A stretch of 6,073 nucleotides of DNA from Coriobacteriaceae bacterium (GTDB lineage: Bacteria; Actinomycetota; Coriobacteriia; Coriobacteriales; UMGS124). Under the pieces are notes generated by a model, which saw only the letters and a list, made by a program, of their open reading frames with translations, ran no database searches and was not told the DNA's origin. Both the position numbers and the translations under genes were made by a program. The DNA lies in contig JAHZHK010000047.1 in NCBI GenBank assembly GCA_019420325.1, positions 13,583 through 19,655 of the forward strand. The letters run 5' to 3'. Shown piece by piece: positions 1 to 5,894 of this stretch (position 1 is the first letter of the stretch; each line of letters begins with the position of its first letter).

Positions 1-25
1 GTCGTCAAATAAATAAACAAGTGGT

Positions 26-62
26 TTTCGGGCCAGTGCCCTCGCAATGGCCAGGCCCGAAA
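26..62. repeat. Short inverted repeat near left edge
   Basis: TTTCGGGCC (26-34) and GGCCCGAAA (54-62) are perfectly complementary 9-bp arms around a 19-nt loop. Neither strand shows a T-run after the stem, so it does not look like a classical terminator. It may be a weak hairpin belonging to the gene left of the window, or chance in GC-rich DNA. Confidence 0.3.
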
Positions 63-133
63 GAACAAGACGCAAGCGCCAAGAGCGCGAGAAACATATT
101 CGAAGGCCGCCTCACCCTATTGGATACTCCATC

Positions 134-175
134 AAAAAAGCCGCCGACCTCGGGAGATTCGAGGTCGGCGGCTTT
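134..175 (-). terminator. Rho-independent terminator of the helicase gene
   Basis: Positions 137-152 and 160-175 form a perfect 16-bp inverted repeat with a 7-nt loop, and the stem core is very GC-rich. Read on the minus strand, the stem runs directly into six consecutive T residues (139-134). On the plus strand only three T follow before a G run, so it chiefly terminates minus-strand transcription. It begins 80 bp beyond the helicase stop codon, the right place and orientation to end that transcript. Confidence 0.88.
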
Positions 176-254
176 GGGATGCACGAGTGACATGTACCGT
201 ATGTCGCGCCGCCACATCTAGCTGCTATTTCACAATCAGGTGCTAAGTACGCTC

Positions 255-2096
255 TTAAAGCCCACGCTTGTAGCCGCCGTGGTCGCCAGGACGGCGACGG
301 GGCTTGGCGCCAGGATCGGCAGACGCAGCCTTGGGAGCAGCAGCATTGCGAACCTGGCCCGTCGCAGCGCGAGCCGAGCCGGAGCGGCGCGACCTGTTGG
401 CCGAGGCAGCCGAATGCTGGCCCTTGTCCGAGGCCCGGCCATCGCTCGCACGGCCTCGACCAGAAGCGGAGGGCCGGCCATCATTCGACGAGTGAGTCTT
501 GTTGACTCGACCGCGACCGTCAGAAGCAGGGCGCTCGTCGGCTGCGCGGCCAGTCCCCATCGACTCTGCAGTGCGCTGCTGACGCCCACGATTCCCAGAG
601 GCACCACCCTCGCCAGCACAGCCGCGACTGCGACCGTGACCAGAGGCACAGACCTCGCCGGCCTGGCTCTCACCCTCAACGCGAACCCTGCTCGTCTCGC
701 CGCCCCGCTTTGCGCGGCTCTCTCCGGCAGCGCCGTTTGCACGGCCCTCGCCCGCCTCGCCGCCTCGCTTCGCATGACCACGGCCGCCGCCGCGGGCCTC
801 GCCGGCCTGCGACACGCCCGACTGCATGCTGCGACCAGCCTCGCCCGCCGCCTCGGCAGCCGCCTTCTGCTCGAGCATCTTCTTGCGGGCCTTCTTGCTC
901 GGCAGCTTGTCGGTAGGCTTGCGATCGGGGTCGGGCACGAAAGCGTTCGCGCCGCAATCGATGCCCCCGGCGCGAGGGAAATCGGGCACGAGCTTGCCCA
1001 TGAGCGCCTCGATATCGCGCAGGTCAAAGTACTCGGCCTCGGCCACGAAAGTAAGCGCCCAGCCAAACTGACCGGCGCGGCCCGTGCGGCCGATACGGTG
1101 GATGTAGTCCTCGGCGTCGCTGGGCACATCGAGGTTCACCACGAAGGAGACCTCGGCGATGTCGATGCCGCGGGCAAGCACATCGGTGGCCACCAGCACG
1201 TCGGCCTCACCGTTGGCAAAGCGGCGCAGCGCCGTCTCGCGTTGGCCCTGCGTGCGGTTGCCGTGGATGGCGGCAGCGGTAATGCCGGCCTTGTTGAGCT
1301 TGCGGCACACCATGTCGGCGCGATACTTGCCTCGGCAGAACACGATGACGCGCTTGGAGCCCTCGCGCTTGAGCACGTCGATGAGGATGCGGGCCTTCTC
1401 CTTCTCAGCCACGCCGAGAACGTACTGGTCGATGGTCTGCGCTGCGGTGCCCTTATGGGCGATTTCCACGCGAATAGGGTCTTTGACCAGCTCTTTTGTG
1501 GTAGAGAGCACATCATCGCCCAGGGTGGCCGAGAACAGCAGCGTCTGGCGCGTGGCAGGCGTCTTGGCAACGATGCGGCGCATGGCGGGTGCAAAGCCCA
1601 TGTCGAGCATGCGATCGGCCTCGTCGAGCACGAGCACGGACACGTCGGAGAGGTTGGCCGCACCCTGGTCGATAAGGTCGATGAGACGGCCTGGCGTGGC
1701 GATGAGCACGTCGCAACCGCGAGCAAGGGCGGCCTTCTGGGGCTCGTAACCCACGCCGCCCACAACGACGGCGCAGCGATGGCCGGTCTGCTTGCAAATG
1801 ACGCGCGCGCACGCCTCAATCTGCTGGGCAAGCTCGCGGGTGGGGGTCACAACAAGCATGAGAACGCCCTGGCCCTTGGCGGCATGGCCCAGACGATCGA
1901 GCGTGGGGAGCAGGAACGCGGCCGTCTTGCCGGTGCCGGTCTGGGCGGCCGCCATGACGTCGCGACCCTCGAGCACTGCAGGGATGGCACCGCGCTGCAC
2001 AGGCGAAGGCTCCTCGTAGCCCATCTCGGCAACGGCAGTGAGAACCTTCTCGGACAGTCCGAGCTGGTTAAAGCGGGTTATTTCGTTGGTGTTCAC
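255..2096 (-). CDS. DEAD-box ATP-dependent RNA helicase, RhlE type, with long Gly/Arg/Ser-rich tail
   Basis: This is an ATP-dependent RNA-unwinding enzyme of the cytoplasm, of the kind used in ribosome assembly, mRNA turnover and cold adaptation. With the start used here (613 residues) all family motifs are present in order: Q-motif glutamine at 34, motif I AQTGTGKT 51-58, Ia PTRELA 85-90, Ib TPGR 134-137, II DEAD 158-161, III SAT 189-191, V ATDVLARGID 303-312 and VI HRIGRTGR 333-340. LDEADRMLDMGF after motif II is typical of RhlE-like members. Residues from about 395 on are basic and low in complexity, rich in G, R, S and A, with RGG-like clusters, and are presumably an RNA-binding tail. I chose the GTG at 2096, giving VNTNEITRFNQLGL, because the Q-motif domain begins there. 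The frame stays open to an ATG at 2291, but the extra 65 residues are Arg/His/Ala-rich and unlike family members. The ribosome binding site is weak (GGA 9 nt before the GTG). It appears monocistronic. Confidence 0.93.
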   Translation of the reverse strand: MNTNEITRFNQLGLSEKVLTAVAEMGYEEPSPVQRGAIPAVLEGRDVMAAAQTGTGKTAAFLLPTLDRLGHAAKGQGVLMLVVTPTRELAQQIEACARVICKQTGHRCAVVVGGVGYEPQKAALARGCDVLIATPGRLIDLIDQGAANLSDVSVLVLDEADRMLDMGFAPAMRRIVAKTPATRQTLLFSATLGDDVLSTTKELVKDPIRVEIAHKGTAAQTIDQYVLGVAEKEKARILIDVLKREGSKRVIVFCRGKYRADMVCRKLNKAGITAAAIHGNRTQGQRETALRRFANGEADVLVATDVLARGIDIAEVSFVVNLDVPSDAEDYIHRIGRTGRAGQFGWALTFVAEAEYFDLRDIEALMGKLVPDFPRAGGIDCGANAFVPDPDRKPTDKLPSKKARKKMLEQKAAAEAAGEAGRSMQSGVSQAGEARGGGRGHAKRGGEAGEGRANGAAGESRAKRGGETSRVRVEGESQAGEVCASGHGRSRGCAGEGGASGNRGRQQRTAESMGTGRAADERPASDGRGRVNKTHSSNDGRPSASGRGRASDGRASDKGQHSAASANRSRRSGSARAATGQVRNAAAPKAASADPGAKPRRRPGDHGGYKRGL

Positions 2097-2350
2097 GTAC
2101 AAACGTCCAATCTGTGCCCTGCGAACGCCAAACCGGGCGGCGGCAAAGTGCCAGGCACACCGCGGCTGCAAGGCCGTATGGGTTGTGGCGTGAGGAAGCG
2201 GCGCGGCGTACAGGCGGCGCTCGGCACGTTTCCAGGCGCACGACCGCTCCGTAAACGGGCGTCGCGGCTTCATCGGCACTGGACGTAGCAAGCCTCACGA
2301 TATGGGCGCCCGCCTTATCGGGCAACCCCGGGGACGACTCTTGCGCCCCG

Positions 2351-2368
2351 AATATACCGACTACTATA
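2351..2368 (-). promoter_or_regulatory. Possible -10 region(s) of the helicase promoter
   Basis: In GC-rich surroundings two minus-strand hexamers resemble a -10 element: TATAGT (2368-2363) and TATATT (2356-2351). Neither has a good -35 at 16-18 nt, so the call rests on AT-content and position. If correct, the helicase transcript carries a leader of roughly 250 nt before the GTG at 2096. Confidence 0.3.
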
Positions 2369-2488
2369 CGGCAGTCGCACCGCCCAACTCACCCGACCCA
2401 CCCATCCGCCCGAAAAGAGCATGAGCAAGGCGCGCACACGGGGATTCCTCGGACGCCCAGCACCGCCCAACAACCAAATCACCTACCG

Positions 2489-2613
2489 AATCTGTCCCCC
2501 ATCTGCACGTTCACCGCTCAATCGTGTTGAATGGACCAAAACGAGCTCGAAAATCGCCCCGAAATGGTCCATCCAGCACGCATGGCCCGCGAAACGTGCT
2601 GAATGGGCCAGAA
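2489..2613. repeat. Dispersed intergenic repeat, copy A
   Basis: This segment matches 5769-5894 in the same orientation. Over the 90 bases from 2521 against 5802 I count 75 identities with no gap, and the 5' flank CCCCATCTGCACGTTC is shared exactly, followed by a 1-nt length difference. Inside are three related 16-nt units with consensus CGTGYTGRATGGACCA: 2523-2538 direct, 2565-2580 inverted, and 2595-2610 direct. Units 1 and 2 can pair (14 Watson-Crick pairs plus one G-T), and units 2 and 3 can pair (14 plus one G-T) around a 14-nt loop. No open frame, T-run or target-site duplication is evident, so it is not a terminator or insertion sequence. The family is not one I can name; Rfam lists a Collinsella-1 RNA motif, but I cannot recall its sequence well enough to compare. 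Confidence 0.85.
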
Positions 2614-2891
2614 CCTTCTCAACATAATATCCCTGGAGGTACAGCTAAGAGGGAAATCATGCCAATGACAAGAGCGTGTACCCACCGCGTTGATTAAAAG
2701 AGCGTGGTCTCAACCCCAGGGAATCACCCTGGCCAGCACACCGTTGTCGCAAAGTACAAAGTCCCGGTTCTCATCTCCCCCGCCCCACCAAAACAAACAG
2801 CGCCCGCCCCAGGATTCCCCGGAACGGACGCCGTTCACACATGCGGTTCTATGCAGGCAGCACCCCAAAAGGTCCGCCCAATCGCGCAGCT

Positions 2892-4754
2892 TTAGGCCTG
2901 CGCAAGCTCCTTGCCAAGCACACGACCCAGCGTCATAGCCATGCCGATGGTCAGGCCCGTCATGGGCGTGGAATACTCAATGGCAAAACGACCACCAGAG
3001 TTGTTGCCCGTAGCGTACAGGTTGACAATCGGGTTGTAGTTCACGTCGAGCACACGCTGGTATTCGTCGATGTTGACGCCGTTAAGAGTGCAAGTGCCCG
3101 TCATCGGCTTCTCCTCCACACAGTACATGCCGTAGAAGGGGCCCTCGTTAACAGGAAGCAGCATCTTGGGATCGCGGCCAAAGTCCTCGTCCTTACCCTG
3201 CTCGCAGAACTGATTGTATCGCTCAATCTCGTCCTTGATGTTGGCACGAACCTCGTCGTCGAGCGGCATATAGGAGAGCAGCTCGTCAAGCGTCTCGGCG
3301 CCCCAGGCGCACACGCTGTCGCCATCGTTGCCTTCAGCACCGTCGGCGCCGCGCTCAACCCAAGCATCGATGGTAGCCTCGAGGTCAAAGTTACCAGGAC
3401 GGCCCATGGGCGAGGCGAAGTGCTCGGGAGCCTGACGGCTCATGAGCTCCTTCCAGTGGCTATCGAAGATGACATAGTAACGGCCAGGCTTGCTGCGCTC
3501 AGCACGGATACGCTGACCAAAAATGCCCATGAAGGTCTCGTCGGTGAACCTGCGGCCATCACGGTCGAGCCACACGAAGGGGCAGCCCCAGGGGTTCTCA
3601 GCGGGAGCGAAGCCGGCGCCCCAACGGAGCACATTGCTGGCATACGTGTTGGAGTTGAACATAACCTGGGGATCAACGAGGCAACGGCAGTTCGGGTCCA
3701 TCGTGCCGCCAGCCCAAAGAGCCATCTTGATGCCCGAGCCATCACGGCCAAAGCCGGCGCACTGCATCTCGGTGGTGTCCAGACCGTGGCTGCGCCACAG
3801 CCAGCGCTTCTCATCCTGCAGGTCCTCGTACATAGCAGCATTTCCGCCGTAGTCGCCACCAGCAAGAACAACAGCCTTCTTGGCAACAAAACGAGTGTAG
3901 GTACCATCAGGACCCTGGGCAATAACGGACTTGACTGTAGTCTGCGGAACCTCATTATCAATGAAGTCAACCGTACCGTCAGGGTTCACCTGCTCACCCT
4001 TCTCGGTGGTCGCCGTATCATTAAAAAAGAGCACGATGCCGGTGTACTCCCAATACCAGGTGGCACCCTTCGACTCTGCGTCCTCAATAATCGAGGCAGC
4101 GGCACCGTTGTAGTCCACCAGGATGGAACCGGGCCAGCAGCTAAAGCGATTAATCTCCTGACCCATATCAACGTACTGCTGATAATCCTCAACAGAAGTG
4201 TCGATGCAAATCTTATCGTATACATCCTGGGGGACCTTAGACACGAGCCAGTCCACCATCTCGCCAGAGTTGTCGATGAACTTCTTTACAAGGCGCGGGT
4301 TAGTACGGTTGTGAGAGCGACGCTGATATTCGGCAAGCAGAGCAGTGTTGTCGATCTCGGGAACACCCTGCTCCTTGGTGAACTCGGAGTTCGTGGAAGC
4401 AATGCCGTGCAGACCGTAGTAGAAGATGCCATCCTCAGGCTGAGACTCAATCACTGCAACGGTGGCGCCGCCCTCAACAGCAGCAAAGGCGCACATCGAA
4501 CCAGCATTGCCGCCGCCCATGACAACGATGTCAGCCTCAACGGTCTGAGAAATCTGTGACTCGTCAATAACGGGAGCGTCGCCCAGCCATGCGGGCTTAT
4601 AGGTGGCGCGGGCAACCTCACCCGTAACCGAGCCCGCCTGGTCGGCACCCTGCGTGGCAGCGATGGCCTGCTCGCATCCTGCGGCGGCGGCAGCCGTGGC
4701 TCCCATCAGGGCAGCACCGCTGATAAAACTCCTGCGTGAAATGGTCCCGTTCAT
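2892..4754 (-). CDS. Tat-exported FAD-dependent oxidoreductase (fumarate reductase/3-ketosteroid dehydrogenase flavoprotein superfamily)
   Basis: This is a 620-residue flavoprotein predicted to act outside the membrane. The N-terminus has a twin-arginine signal, SRRSFIS (6-12), then an Ala/Gly-rich hydrophobic stretch ending AAGC with Cys27, so it may be a Tat lipoprotein. A FAD-binding Rossmann motif GGGNAG (80-85) is closed by Glu103. Also visible are VVLAGGDYGGN (295-305), the superfamily's GRRFTDE (400-406) and the C-terminal FAD segment YATGNNSGG (580-588). There is no FMN-binding or heme domain, so electrons must come from a separate partner. Segments that in fumarate reductases carry the substrate-binding His and Arg read KPMTGTCTLNG and EYSTPMTG instead, so I do not assign fumarate. 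ATG 4754 follows GGGGGA with about 6 nt spacing. It lies 139 bp downstream of a TetR-type gene on the same strand. Residues 243-252 derive from sequence identical to an Illumina P5 oligo and are suspect; the frame is otherwise intact. Confidence 0.9.
   Translation of the reverse strand: MNGTISRRSFISGAALMGATAAAAAGCEQAIAATQGADQAGSVTGEVARATYKPAWLGDAPVIDESQISQTVEADIVVMGGGNAGSMCAFAAVEGGATVAVIESQPEDGIFYYGLHGIASTNSEFTKEQGVPEIDNTALLAEYQRRSHNRTNPRLVKKFIDNSGEMVDWLVSKVPQDVYDKICIDTSVEDYQQYVDMGQEINRFSCWPGSILVDYNGAAASIIEDAESKGATWYWEYTGIVLFFNDTATTEKGEQVNPDGTVDFIDNEVPQTTVKSVIAQGPDGTYTRFVAKKAVVLAGGDYGGNAAMYEDLQDEKRWLWRSHGLDTTEMQCAGFGRDGSGIKMALWAGGTMDPNCRCLVDPQVMFNSNTYASNVLRWGAGFAPAENPWGCPFVWLDRDGRRFTDETFMGIFGQRIRAERSKPGRYYVIFDSHWKELMSRQAPEHFASPMGRPGNFDLEATIDAWVERGADGAEGNDGDSVCAWGAETLDELLSYMPLDDEVRANIKDEIERYNQFCEQGKDEDFGRDPKMLLPVNEGPFYGMYCVEEKPMTGTCTLNGVNIDEYQRVLDVNYNPIVNLYATGNNSGGRFAIEYSTPMTGLTIGMAMTLGRVLGKELAQA
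4001..4028 (-). other. Illumina P5 flow-cell oligo sequence embedded in the flavoprotein gene (probable artefact)
   Basis: Read on the minus strand, 4028-4023 is TTTTTT and 4022-4001 is identical to the first 22 bases of the P5 grafting oligo (begins AATGATACGGCGACC, ends CCACCGAGA). The surface-bound oligo carries a poly-T spacer before the same sequence, so the match is effectively 28 nt. It then departs from the oligo (AGGG instead of TCTA). In frame it encodes FFNDTATTE, residues 243-251, a peptide well known from adapter-contaminated assemblies. Chance identity of this length is negligible. Confidence 0.9.
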
Positions 4755-4770
4755 GCAAGTCCCCCATTCA

Positions 4771-4801
4771 ATCGGTTGGTTGGCATATTGCCAAAACCGA
4801 T
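4771..4801. promoter_or_regulatory. Candidate operator: inverted repeat just upstream of the flavoprotein
   Basis: ATCGGTT (4771-4777), a GG insertion, TTGGCA (4780-4785), spacer TAT, TGCCAA (4789-4794) and AACCGAT (4795-4801) make an inverted repeat with 13-bp arms. It is perfect apart from the two extra G on one side. It starts 17 bp before the flavoprotein ATG and overlaps a minus-strand -10-like TAGTAT (4805-4800) whose -35 match is poor (TGGAGG at 17 nt). The location fits a repressor site blocking initiation, most likely for the adjacent TetR-type protein. That assignment is inference. Confidence 0.6.
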
Positions 4802-4841
4802 ACTAGACAGCGAGCACAAACGCCTCCAGAGCAGAACATGG

Positions 4842-4866
4842 AAGCTGTTCAGTTTCCGGACAGCTT
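4842..4866. repeat. Inverted repeat between regulator and flavoprotein
   Basis: AAGCTGT (4842-4848) and ACAGCTT (4860-4866) are perfect 7-bp arms with an 11-nt loop, 27 bp beyond the regulator stop codon. On the minus strand no T-run follows. It could be a weak attenuating hairpin after the regulator or a second protein-binding site for the flavoprotein promoter. Confidence 0.35.
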
Positions 4867-4893
4867 GCGCAAAGTGTCTAAACCCGCGAGGGT

Positions 4894-5445
4894 CTACGCC
4901 CCAACCGCACGCACCATAAACGCTGGGGCAATCTGGGCGACATAGCATGCAATTCGCTCGGGAGGAAGCAGCATTCCATCCTCAAACCAAGCCAGCGTCA
5001 TTGCTTCATTTGCGCGCGAGACATAGGCAAGATGGGTGTGCTCATCCTCGGTTAATGGGCGCCCAAGCGCACGCATGACGGCCTGGTCGAGAGCTCCAAA
5101 CGTCTGAATGCCCGCAAAGCTTTGACCATTTCTTTCATTACGCACGGGACGCACCGCCCCAACGCGTCCCGACAGCTCCTTTAGACGTGTGTACAGCCGC
5201 AGACAGCACTCCTGGTAGCCATAATCCCTACCGAGCCCCTCAAAGATCGAGCGGAACTCTTGCTCCCACAGCCACTCGCCAACAGCATAGATATCATCGA
5301 AATACGTGTAGAAAGTCGAACGGGAAATACCCGCCTCCTCGCAGAGGTCCACGACGGAAATCTGCTCAATGGGGCGCTTGGCCAGCAGGTCGTTTAAAGC
5401 CTGTGCGACGAAATACCTCTTGCGGTCGAGCTTGTCCAATCTCAT
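4894..5445 (-). CDS. TetR/AcrR-family transcriptional regulator
   Basis: This is a 183-residue DNA-binding regulator. The N-terminal TetR-type domain spans about residues 8-55. Its helix-turn-helix reads ISVVDLCEEAGISRSTFYTY (29-48), followed by FDD and an aromatic-rich linker, which is the canonical TetR_N pattern. The C-terminal part (about 60-183) is a helical ligand-binding and dimerisation region with no sequence match I recognise, and the length is normal for a small family member. It lies 139 bp upstream of the flavoprotein on the same strand, so it probably controls that gene in response to the flavoprotein's substrate. Whether it represses or activates cannot be read from sequence. 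The start is slightly uncertain: AGGGGG sits only 1 nt before ATG 5445 but 7 nt before an in-frame TTG at 5439, so the true protein may be 181 residues. Confidence 0.9.
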   Translation of the reverse strand: MRLDKLDRKRYFVAQALNDLLAKRPIEQISVVDLCEEAGISRSTFYTYFDDIYAVGEWLWEQEFRSIFEGLGRDYGYQECCLRLYTRLKELSGRVGAVRPVRNERNGQSFAGIQTFGALDQAVMRALGRPLTEDEHTHLAYVSRANEAMTLAWFEDGMLLPPERIACYVAQIAPAFMVRAVGA

Positions 5446-5495
5446 GCCCCCTATGACGCGTCCGGTAAATCAGGTTGGTATCCCCAGAGTCCCCA

Positions 5496-5524
5496 AACAA
5501 AGCGGCAACAAAAGCGGCCGTCAA
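5496..5524 (-). promoter_or_regulatory. Candidate promoter of the TetR-type regulator
   Basis: On the minus strand, TTGACG (5524-5519) matches the -35 consensus at five of six bases. It is followed after exactly 17 nt by TTTGTT (5501-5496), a poor -10 with three of six. The start of transcription would fall about 40 nt before the regulator ATG. The spacer and -10 also contain a near-perfect tandem repeat, AACAAAGCGGC (5496-5506) and AACAAAAGCGGC (5507-5518) on the plus strand, which might be a binding site for autoregulation. Confidence 0.4.
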
Positions 5525-5768
5525 CGATTGAAATCAGTATCCACGCCCTGCATCAAGCGTCAAGAACAACGGACAGAATCAGTGGGCCAGCCACATTTCA
5601 CATGCGCGCGTACTCATCAAACGTATATCCATGTACCCGCAAATAATCGGAGCTTCAGGCGCTCCCAGCACCGTCTGTCCCATAAGGAAAATGAACCCCA
5701 TCTCCTTTTGCTTCCAACAAAGCACCTGGCATATCGCTTTGCTTTTCATTTTACCTGTACCCGACAGC

Positions 5769-5894
5769 AATTTAATCCCCATCTGCACGTTCCGCCACTC
5801 CATCGTGCTGAATGGACCAGAACGAGCCTGGAAATTGACCCGAAATGGTCCATCCTACACGCATGACTCACGAAACGTGTCGAATGGACCAAAA
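5769..5894. repeat. Dispersed intergenic repeat, copy B
   Basis: This is the second copy of the element at 2489-2613, in the same orientation and about 83% identical over its 90-bp core. The three 16-nt units lie at 5804-5819 (direct), 5846-5861 (inverted) and 5876-5891 (direct). The gaps of 26 and 14 nt are exactly as in copy A. Unit 2 pairs with unit 3 at 14 of 16 positions and with unit 1 at 13 of 16. It lies upstream of the regulator, so the two copies bracket the regulator-flavoprotein pair. Confidence 0.85.

Larger units (their letters stand above)
1..254. other. Gene-free stretch downstream of the helicase
   Basis: I see no convincing gene here. The short open frames on both strands lack ribosome binding sites and run straight through the terminator hairpin. 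The stretch holds a weak inverted repeat near the left edge and a strong minus-strand terminator, both listed separately. It is probably the 3' intergenic region of the helicase and whatever gene lies to the left of the window. Confidence 0.6.
2097..2891. other. Gene-free region between helicase and flavoprotein
   Basis: About 800 bp without a supportable gene. Going rightwards it holds the probable 5' leader of the minus-strand helicase (2097 to about 2345), AT-rich promoter-like hexamers (2351-2368), an intergenic repeat copy (2489-2613), and a stretch of about 280 bp in which I find only small hairpins (2716-2732 and 2822-2836) and a 12-codon frame. I looked for a minus-strand terminator after the flavoprotein stop and found none with a convincing T-run. 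Confidence 0.6.

Noticed and set aside
2148..2158. GTGCC-A-GGCAC palindrome in the helicase leader
   Set aside because: A single 5-bp palindrome is expected by chance in GC-rich DNA, and nothing else supports a binding site.
240..2288. 682-codon plus-strand open frame opposite the helicase
   Set aside because: It is the antisense shadow of a GC-rich gene whose minus-strand product has every DEAD-box motif. The antisense protein is Ala/Arg/Leu-rich with no recognisable domain and no ribosome binding site.
2716..2732. CCAGGG-AATCA-CCCTGG hairpin as terminator
   Set aside because: The stem is short, there is no adjacent T-run, and it lies about 160 bp from the flavoprotein stop codon.
2822..2836. 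GAACG-GACGC-CGTTC hairpin as terminator of the flavoprotein
   Set aside because: The stem is only 5 bp and a G run, not a T-run, follows on the minus strand.
2841..4559. 572-codon plus-strand open frame opposite the flavoprotein
   Set aside because: Antisense shadow produced by codon bias. The minus-strand product has a Tat signal and FAD motifs, and the plus-strand one has no family features.
5579..5803. 74-codon minus-strand frame beginning in repeat copy B
   Set aside because: There is no convincing ribosome binding site, its first codons come from the non-coding repeat, and the product is unrecognisable.
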